Of a stretch of 50,000 bases of DNA, positions 42,096 through 50,000 are shown piece by piece; the first letter of the stretch is position 1; each line of letters begins with the position of its first letter. The stretch lies in assembly GCF_964340395.1 (NCBI RefSeq), contig NC_135571.1:13673546-13723545 (forward strand), read 5' to 3'. Origin of the DNA: Glandiceps talaboti (lineage: Eukaryota; Hemichordata; Enteropneusta; Spengelidae). Below the pieces are notes generated by a model. The model was given only the letters and a program-made list of their open reading frames with translations. It was not told where the DNA came from and ran no database searches. Both the position numbers and the translations under genes were made by a program.

Positions 42096-42332
42096 TTAGA
42101 CGGATAAAGCCTTTTCATAAGACAGGAGATTAGCCGATCCTTGTCCAAACAGAATATCTGAAAAGTCAGTAAACATTTCTCTGGGCAGCGTTCCTCTCTG
42201 TTGGTCAATAAGTGTAATCAGCATTGATTCCGAATCCTTCATTCGTTGGTGATACAATTCAGGTAGTTTCAATTCTTCATATACCGTCTTCACTTTCGCT
42301 GCTGTTTCTTCATTTGCTATGCCATAGTATTC
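42096..42332 (-). CDS. FPPS-like terminal exon
   Basis: Minus strand: acceptor TTTCTTGTAG, phase 0. It encodes [20 protein letters not shown] and then [24 protein letters not shown], ending KALSV and TAA (42096-42098). It aligns with the family's final helices. The usual basic C-terminal tail (KIYKR-K) is replaced by a longer non-basic one. Confidence 0.9.
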   Translation of the reverse strand, partial: EYYGIANEETAAKVKTVYEELKLPELYHQRMKDSESMLITLIDQQRGTLPREMFTDFSDILFGQGSANLLSYEKALSV

Positions 42333-43099
42333 CTACAAGAAACGTGGTTTTATCTTACTTTTAATATAGGTAAGAGATTCCTAGTGAGTTTTCAGTACGA
42401 ATACATGCTGATAACAAACTAATTGTCGGATAATTTCTAGTGAACAGAATTTCAGTCGGCAGTCGGCACAGACAGTCGGTAAAAATGCCTTTTAGAGTTT
42501 AGTTTGCTTCCGGCTTTATGTCAACGATGTAGTTATTTCTACTAAGACATATTCTCAGTTACCCAGACTCTCACCATTTGGGACTCTATTACAAGACCAC
42601 CCAGACGAGATCATAGTAGAACCCCCAGCAATGACAGTCTGGGTAACCGCGACTAACAATGACTGTACAATGATTCTCTTTCAAGGGCATATAAAAAGGT
42701 TTCTTATATATGTATAGAACCATGTGAAGTGGATATTGCGATTTGAAAATACGCCCTCAAGCTGTTTGTCTGGAGTGGGAGTTCAGAGAGAGCTGCTATC
42801 GGAGTCACACAGATCAGTAGACAGGTTAATATAACAGTGATTTTTACCTCCAAAACTTTGCATTGTTCAGGATTTGCTCTCTTCAAAGCTTCAACAATCA
42901 ACCATGAACACTTGTTCTGTTCGATATCAGTCCCCTTCTTACCACTTGTACTGAAACAATCGTCAAAATCATTCTGCAATAATGAGAAAATAACTTTCAA
43001 AAAGCAGAAAACTCCAAAGTTTTCATAGCCATCCTCCATCCCTATAGCTGTAAAAAGTTAACTTTATAGAGAGTAAGTTTGTGCTAATTCAATTCCTTT

Positions 43100-43149
<50 letters not shown>

Positions 43150-43685
43150 TGTCGTCGTCGTCGTCGTTATCGTCGTCGTAAATGACCAATGGGCTGTCCT
43201 TTATCTCAACAAGGCATCCAATGGCCCTTTACTTGAGTCATTGATGGTATATATCTAGTTGACCGTTGGGGGCGTACTATCATATACATACAGCTTTGAA
43301 AACTTCGACGTCAAGAAGAGAGATGAATAACTCTGAGATGAATGGTAACTCAAGATGCAGTATTACCACTGGCTGTCATTTAAACTAAATTTATCATTAC
43401 AGTACCTTGATCTGACAAAGACGTCCCATCTCCTTTAATATCACACGAACATCACTGTGGACTTTCTCATCCGTTATACCGGCCTAGAAAGAGACCCAAA
43501 TAGATTTTTATGAAGTGAATCAACCTCGATACTTCAAATATCTTAAACTCTCGTGGTCTAATGGGTTCAATATAAGGAACCCAGGAATAGTATTACAAAC
43601 AAAACAAACAAACAAACAAACAAACAAACAAACAAACAAACAAACAGAGAGAGACAGAGATACAGAGAGAGACAAACAAGCAAAC

Positions 43686-43770
<85 letters not shown>

Positions 43771-43772
43771 AT

Positions 43773-43862
<90 letters not shown>

Positions 43863-46800
43863 GAATAAGCAAACAAACAAACAAACAAACAAGGATAAAT
43901 TGTTACACTATTTGGAAGTTTGACGCACGACGGTACGCGATACGGACCACTGATGACATATCGCAGTTTAATTTCCAGGTTGTGGAAGTGTGGTTTTGAC
44001 ATTTATATTGTCAATAATTTATTTTTTTACATGTTCTAAAAAGAATAACTACTTTCCTATGTCTGTTGGTACAGTAACATTCCTAAATCATCGAGTTAAA
44101 TTGAGAAATCGTGATGTTCGGCAAAATGTCAACAAAACATTTGTCCAAAGACCAACGTACGGTGGTGGAGGGTCTATCATAAGTTGACTGATTAAAAATG
44201 AACAATATTAATCTAATGGCTATGATGGTTTTTGAAACCAACAACTGCATGGAGTGTTGACTTTCTTTACTTCTCATCCATGTCAGAGAATTAGATATCA
44301 TTCAATAAAATAAATTTTGATGGTCAATATCCCTGGAAAATGACCCAAATCAAGTGTATCAACCCTGGGCCAGGCAGCCGGTCACAAATGAATCTACCCT
44401 GCGCGAGCTTATGGGCTTTGCCTAGTTACGTACTCTGGAAAGTCAGGACAGAAATTACCTAGCCTGTTTACGGCGCTGAAATAAATGTCTACCTCTTATA
44501 CAAGAAGGTGAGTGAGTGGCAGACTATAACTTACCAAGTACATGGCAATAGCGAACGTAGAATAACAAGTGGGATAGGTGGTCTTGTAGTCAACGAGGCC
44601 ATAGTATCTGTAAAGAAAAATGCGATTTGTGAATTAGTTACAAATATATATATATATACCAACAACTATGAACTAGCACTACATACTACTACATACTGGC
44701 TTTGTATTCATAGCACTACATACTACTACATACTGGCTTTGTATTCATAGCATTACATACTACTACATACTGGCTTTGTATTCATAGCATTACATACTAC
44801 TACATACTGGCTTTGTATTCATAGTACTACATACTACTACATACTGGCTTCGTATTCATAGCACTACATACTACTACATACTGGATTTGTATTCATAGCA
44901 CTACATACTACTACATACTGGCTTTGTATTCATAGCACTACATACTACTACATACTGGCTTTGTATTCATAGCACTACATACTACTACATACTGGCTTTG
45001 TATTCATAGCACTACATACTACTACATACTGGCTCTGTATTCATAGCACTACATACTACTACATACTGGCTTTGTATTCATAGCACTACATACTACTACA
45101 TACTGGCTTTGTATTCATAGCACTACATACTACTACATACTGGCTTTGTATTCATAGCACTACATACTACTACATACTGGCTTTGTATTCATAGCATTAC
45201 ATACTACTACATACTGGCTTTGTATTCATAGCATTACATACTACTACATACTGGCTTTGTATTCATAGTACTACATACTACTACATACTGGCTTCGTATT
45301 CATAGCACTACATACTACTACATACTGGATTTGTATTCATAGCACTACATACTACTACATACTGGCTTTGTATTCATAGCACTACATACTACTACATACT
45401 GGCTTTGTATTCATAGCACTACATACTACTACATACTGGCTTTGTATTCATAGCACTACATACTACTACATACTGGCTTTGTATTCATAGCACTACATAC
45501 TACTACATACTGGCTTTGTATTCATAGCACTACATACTACTACATACTGGCTTTGTATTCATAGCACTACATACTACTACATACTGGCTTTGTATTCATA
45601 GCACTACATACTACTGCATACTGGCTTTGTATTTATAGCACTACATACTACTACATACTGGCTTTGTATTCATAGCACTACATACTACTACATACTGGCT
45701 TTGTATTCATAGCACTACATACTACTGCATACTGGCTTTGTATTCATAGCACTACATACTACTACATACTGGATTTGTATTCATAGCACTACATACTACT
45801 ACATACTGGCTTTGTATTCATAGCACTACATACTACTACATAATGGCTTTGTATTCATTGTACTACATGATACTACTACATACTGGCTTTGTATTCATAG
45901 TACTACATACTACTACATACTAACTTTGTATTCATAGCACTACATACAACTACATACTGGCTTTGTATTCATAGCACTACACACTACTACATACTGGATT
46001 TATATTCACAGCACTACATACTGGATTTGTATTCATAGCACTACATACTACTACATAATGGCTTTATATTCATAACACTACATACTACTACATACTGGCT
46101 TTGTATTCATAGCACTACATACTACTACATACTGGATTTGTATTCATAGCACTACATACTACTACATACTGGCTTTGTATTCATAGCACTACATACTACA
46201 TACTGGCTTTGTATTCATAGTACTACATACTACTACATACTGGATTTGTATTCATAGCACTACATACTACTACATAATGGCTTTATATTCATAACACTAC
46301 ATACTACTACATACTGGCTTTGTATTCATAGCACTACATACTACTACATACTGGATTTGTATTCATAGCACTACATACTACTACATACTGGCTTTGTATT
46401 CATAGCACTACATACTACTACATACTGGATTTGTATTCATAGCACTACATACTACTACATACTGGATTTGTATTCATAGCACTACATACTACTACATACT
46501 GACTTTGTATTCATAGCACTACATACTACTACATACTGGCTTTGTATTCATAGCACTACGTGCTACTACATACTGGATTTGTATTAATAGCACTACATAC
46601 TACTACATACTGGATTTGTATTCATAGCACTACATACTACTACATACTGGCTTTGTATTCATAGCACTACATACTACTACATACTGGATTTGTATTTATA
46701 ACACTACATACTACTACATACTGGCTTTATATTCATAGCACTACATAGTACTACATACTGGCTTTGTGTTTATAGCACTACATACTACTACATACTGGCT

Positions 46801-47808
46801 TTGTATTCATAGCAGTACGTACTACTACATACTGGCTTTGTATTCATAGCACTACATACTGGCTTTGTATTCATAGCACTACGTAATACTACATACTGGC
46901 TTTGTATTCATAGCACTACATACTACTACACACTGGCTTTATATTCATAGTACTACATACTACTACATACTGGCTTTGTATTCATAGCACTACATACTAC
47001 TACATACTGGATTTGTATTCATAGCACTACATACTACTTCACACTGATTGGAAATTGATTGTGCGGTCTGAATCATTTCAATTTAGTTAGAAGGGGTGGG
47101 GGGGGGGGGTCTGAGACCAAACTAAACGATTCTTAATGTCTGATAAGACCATGATGCAATAGTGCATCACTGAACAATGGGTGAGAAAGGTGACAAGGAG
47201 TTGGCGTGGTCGTGGCAATCGAACCAAATTTATGTGATGTGAAATCAGGAATTGACGCGTGACGTCAGAAAACACAAATCCACGAAAAAAATCCTTTATT
47301 TGGTGGATTTGTGTTTCCGTTTGATATTATCTATTGGTACCAAAGAAGAGATAAAGGACGCCTAGTTTTTGCACATTTTCTTGTAATGTTAAATGAAATG
47401 AAAATAAAACAAAGTCTCTTCTTACTTTTCTTCAGTAAATGTAGAGATGTTTTTACTGGTTAATAGCACATCTTGGGCCTGTCCAATGATAGTCTTGTAC
47501 ATGCACTGTAATAGAAATGATAAAATTACTAAATAGACACAGACACAGACGCAGACACAGACACAGACACAGACACAGACACAGACACAGACACAGACAC
47601 AGACACAGACACAGACACAGACACAGACACAGACACAGACACAGACACAGACACAGACACAGTCACAGACGCAGACACAGACAGACGCAGACACAGACAC
47701 AAATCATCTGTATAGATTTGAGATGATATTAATAACATACCACGTATGATTTCCTTTTCTTATTGTCAGTCTGCCTGTCTGTCTGTCTGTCTGTCTGTCT
47801 GTCCTCTT

Positions 47809-47881
<73 letters not shown>

Positions 47882-48307
47882 GTACCTCATGAAAAGCTTC
47901 TAAAACATCAACATAATACGGTTGGTCTCGAATATTGTTTTTCAGAATTTCATAAACAGCCGCTTTTAGGTAAGCTACGTCGTTTACGACACAATTTCCT
48001 ACGTCATCCTGTGAAATAAGAACAGTGAAACAATCTCAACAATGTCTTTCCTTATTGGTGGAGATGTGATAACAGTAGAATGCCGGAGGACCGAGTCTAA
48101 GTATGGGCAATCAGGCACATAGGCAAAATAGGGAGATATGTATTACGTACATAGATGAAACTAGCAAATACATACATACATACATACATACATACATACA
48201 TACATACATACATACATACATACATACATACATACATACATACATACATACATGCATACATACACACACATACATGCATACATACATACATACATACATA
48301 CATACAT

Positions 48308-48381
<74 letters not shown>

Positions 48382-48511
48382 TAAAGTCTGACAAACTGCC
48401 TGGAATAATTTTGACGTGTAATTTTCCTACCCTTTTGTACCAGCATGGCTGTCCTCGTCTTGTTAGTGATCTGTCCATAATATCGTCAGCCACTTGAAAG
48501 AAGGCATGCAT
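42096..48511 (-). CDS. Farnesyl diphosphate synthase-like protein (isoprenyl diphosphate synthase family), 5' end missing
   Basis: Exons in transcript order: 48511-48431, 48008-47886, 47505-47426, 44607-44535, 43483-43406, 42973-42848, 42332-42096. Phases sum to 266 codons including stop. Visible: the first aspartate-rich motif DDIMD at 48473-48487 with RRGQ after it, FF at -5/-4 before it (typical of animal enzymes making C15 chains), [20 protein letters not shown] and a C-terminal VYEELKLP. These match farnesyl diphosphate synthase throughout. The second motif is NDFDD (42959-42973), not DDxxD. The usual enzyme condenses isopentenyl diphosphate with dimethylallyl or geranyl diphosphate. About 90 N-terminal residues, including the GK--R region, were not found. 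This could be a diverged synthase or an enzyme that evolved from one, such as a terpene synthase; no symbol is given for that reason. Confidence 0.88.
42848..42973 (-). CDS. FPPS-like exon: altered second aspartate-rich motif
   Basis: Minus strand: acceptor TCATTATTGCAG, donor GTAAAA. It encodes [20 protein letters not shown] and then [22 protein letters not shown]. The family has [26 protein letters not shown]. The first Asp is Asn, and the segment between CF and GK is two to three residues shorter than usual. The TDI--NKCSW block is intact. Confidence 0.9.
43099..43180 (+). repeat. (TCA)n to (TCG)n microsatellite
   Basis: About 15 TCA triplets turn into TCG triplets within the intron between FPPS-like exons 42848 and 43406. 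Confidence 0.95.
43406..43483 (-). CDS. FPPS-like exon: AGITDEKVH segment
   Basis: Minus strand: acceptor TCTCTTTCTAG, donor GTACTG. It encodes [20 protein letters not shown] and then RLCQIK. It corresponds to AGI--E--H-----ILLEMG-FFQIQ of the family. The last residue before the second aspartate motif is Lys where Gln is usual. Confidence 0.88.
43600..43892 (+). repeat. Compound microsatellite (CAAA)n, (CA)n, (TA)n, (CAAA)n
   Basis: CAAA and GACA/GAGA motifs lead to CA (about 43690-43733) and then to about 125 bp of TA dinucleotides broken by CCATATACATG, ending in CAAA again. Confidence 0.95.
44535..44607 (-). CDS. FPPS-like exon: YKT helix
   Basis: Minus strand: acceptor TTTTCTTTACAG, donor GTAAGT. 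It encodes [20 protein letters not shown] and then AMYL. The YKT-Y---Y pattern, with the substrate-binding Lys-Thr pair, is conserved. Confidence 0.88.
44676..47045 (+). repeat. 37-bp minisatellite, about 64 copies
   Basis: The unit contains CTTTGTATTCATAGCACTAC and ATACTACTACATACTGG. Blocks of units share variants (GGATTT, CATTAC, CTGCATAC), and an 11-unit block at about 44741-45148 recurs at 45185-45590. It fills the largest intron of the FPPS-like gene. Confidence 0.97.
47020..47110. repeat. Interspersed element, copy B
   Basis: ACTACATACTACTTCACACT, then GATTGGAAATTGAT and AGAAGGGGTG, match 868-960. It is adjacent to the 37-bp array and ends in a G-run. Confidence 0.65.
47426..47505 (-). 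CDS. FPPS-like exon: GQAQDVL segment
   Basis: Minus strand: acceptor TTCTATTACAG, donor GTAAGA. It encodes [20 protein letters not shown] and then STFTEE plus a split Lys codon. The family pattern here is T-IGQ--DLLT. A hexanucleotide microsatellite starts about 30 bp beyond the acceptor. Confidence 0.9.
47536..47880 (+). repeat. (ACAGAC)n, (TCTG)n and (TC)n microsatellites
   Basis: The ACAGAC hexamer occupies 47536-47700, TCTG tetramers about 47768-47802 and a TC run about 47811-47879. The TC run ends one base before the donor end of exon 47886-48008. On the minus strand this is a GA run just after that donor. Confidence 0.95.
47886..48008 (-). CDS. FPPS-like exon: RDQPYY segment
   Basis: Minus strand: acceptor TTATTTCACAG, donor GTACGT. 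It encodes [20 protein letters not shown] and then [20 protein letters not shown], ending in Glu. It matches the family segment following the WY of the first motif (VG--A-ND---L-A-IY--LK---R-QPYY). Confidence 0.9.
48166..48377 (+). repeat. (CATA)n / (CA)n microsatellite
   Basis: CATA tetramers to about 48323, then a pure CA run to 48376, within the intron between exons 47886 and 48431. Confidence 0.95.
48431..48511 (-). CDS. FPPS-like exon: first aspartate-rich motif
   Basis: Minus strand: acceptor CTGTATGGACAG, donor GTAGGA. It encodes [20 protein letters not shown] and then QPCWYKR. The Met corresponds to an internal position of the family (canonical ELLQAFF), so it is probably not the start codon. 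The frame is closed by TAA 30 nt further upstream, so earlier exons are expected. Confidence 0.9.
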
Positions 48512-50000
48512 CTGTCCATACAGAGTAAGTTCGTATTAATAAATTACATTGATTAGTGTCATTCATAAAACTATTTTTTATAAAATAGTATGAAACTTTG
48601 TCTAGATGCACGTCAGACCTTTGTACAATAATTCAACTTAAGCTTCAATGTGACTTTCCTCACCGGTTTTAAACCTGAACGACCTGCGCATACAATTACA
48701 ACTGGGCCTTTTTGGTTCATCAAGTGACCAAAGATATGTTCACTAAAAATGTCAATTACATATGAAAACGACATTGTATATGTGAATTAGTAGTCAATAT
48801 TATCTGTAGGTAGTGTAGTAATAATATTGAGCAAAAGATCAGTTTTGAAAATTGTTAAAATATCTATAATTAGACATTGTACATCGTTAATCTGTGGTCG
48901 ATATTATCCATAAACAGGTTGATATCGTGATCGCCGTTGAGGGCGCAGATTTTTGGACGTACATGTAGGCCCGAAATCAATTTGATTGATTTATCGCGAA
49001 TAAAGTTACAACAATATGTTCGTCGGGTGTGTCGTCGGGTGTGTCGTCAGGTGTGTCGTATTCCTATGATGAGGTCAACTACATAGGCTGAAATTGTTGT
49101 AAGAAAACAGCATTCCGACCAGTATTTGATGTAGAACTTGGATGTAGTCTTTTATTGCGTACGTACATGGCTGACGATCTGGGACCAAATATTCGGTCCC
49201 AAGTCAACACAAAGTGTGTGCACCACGGCCCTGAACAGTGACGTCACTAAAACTCCCAAAATCAACTAACAACAAATGAGTGTGCTAAAATGATTATGTG
49301 GTGTACATAAATTAGCATTTTAGAACGTGTAACAAAAGAATGCAGCTCTGTTAACAATGGTATTGTCTTTTCCAATAAGAAGAGGAGTTAGAATGTGTGT
49401 ACTGTAACAGTGTCATCCAAACAATGCTATCTGCCATGATAAAAAGTGGAAATGACAGTAAAGTAGACGAGAACATTGACAATATCCCTAAAACAGGCCA
49501 AATTGTATTTCAGTTGTAAATTACAGCCTTCTTGTATCAATTGTCATTCATGAATAACCAAAATGTACATGTAACAGCGCTGAACATTAACGTTTACGTA
49601 AAGTGACGTAAAGTGACGTAATCATGATTTTAATAAGTTTATGTAAATCAAGGTGATCTTTTTTAGTTTAGTTCCAATCTGAGACCAGGTTCAAACTAGT
49701 CTTGCTGCTAGACGTTCGGGCTTTCTTTCGATGCTATAACTATAAGCGAACGAAGTTCGCATGTGAGGGCCTGCCGTTCCATCCTCGATAGCGTTGTTCG
49801 GCGGTGTGTCGTATTTTATCGGAAGAACATCCGAGGGCTAACTGATAGACTAGGTTCAAACTGACATGCCTTCCATAAGGAGTATTTTTCCGTATCAATT
49901 GATATCATTAATATTATTAGATTATATTAAATTTAAACCTTACAACATTACGAAATTGTCTAACAACAAAAAACCATTAATTACGCCAAAAACTGAAAAC
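48512..50000 (-). other. Upstream of the FPPS-like exons; no exon recognised
   Basis: I searched the minus strand for the family's GGK--RG and GWC-E segments and found none with splice sites. The region holds a 12-bp direct repeat (GTGTCGTCGGGT, 49019-49058), TGACGTAA-type words at 49600-49622 and a GCGAACGAAGTTCGC palindrome at 49746. The missing exons may lie beyond the window. Confidence 0.5.

Noticed and set aside
42704-43039. Minus-strand frame of 111 codons taken as a whole gene
   Set aside because: Only 42848-42973 is coding, as an exon of the FPPS-like gene. The rest runs through introns on both sides.
43735-43860. Long (TA)n tract as a promoter TATA region
   Set aside because: It is a simple dinucleotide repeat in an intron, continuous with CA and CAAA repeats.
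47517-47738. Arg/His-rich and Val/Ser-rich frames
   Set aside because: They are translations of the ACAGAC hexanucleotide microsatellite.
48655-48735. Possible N-terminal exon of the FPPS-like gene on the minus strand (GPVVIVCAGRSGLKP)
   Set aside because: It has a GTGAGG donor-like end but no similarity to the family's N-terminal segments and no convincing acceptor.

Overview
This is a eukaryotic window from an intron-rich, AT-rich, very repeat-rich animal genome. The two recognisable genes, the intron structure and the abundant minisatellites suggest a marine invertebrate, perhaps a lophotrochozoan. The phylum is a guess; the animal origin is not. There is no prokaryotic, organellar or viral gene content that I can recognise.

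Positions 1-23572, plus strand: the 3' part of a neuron navigator gene (NAV; unc-53 in nematodes, sickie in flies). Fifteen exons join in one continuous frame (2313 nt, 770 residues plus stop). They encode the C-terminal coiled coils, a basic/serine linker and the complete AAA-type ATPase region with a Walker A motif. A duplicated version of the start of the terminal exon lies at 16024. The gene's 5' exons are outside the window. The introns are filled with arrays: a 19-bp repeat (7534-9172), a 51-bp repeat (10488-11112), a 23-bp repeat (12965-13258) and a 48-bp repeat (16441-20545). They also hold foldback elements, a 27-bp triplet of CTCF-like motifs, and repeated local duplications of splice junctions.

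Positions 23573-28600: probable 3' untranslated and downstream sequence of NAV, with a 36-bp repeat array, a foldback element, two polyadenylation-signal candidates and a G-quadruplex-capable tract.

Positions 28606-41250: a satellite of about 361 bp, with 31 monomers in one array plus one outlying monomer separated by a 1.2-kb insertion. Most monomers carry a short open frame of 59-60 codons. The array lies between the two convergent genes.

Positions 42096-48511, minus strand: seven exons (798 nt, 265 residues plus stop) of a farnesyl-diphosphate-synthase-like gene. The first aspartate-rich motif is intact (DDIMD), but the second is NDFDD instead of DDxxD. The N-terminal roughly 90 residues are not seen. 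Its largest intron holds a 37-bp repeat array (44676-47045). Positions 48512-50000 show no recognisable exon.

The two genes are not known to act together: NAV proteins act in cytoskeleton-dependent cell guidance, and the other gene belongs to isoprenoid metabolism.
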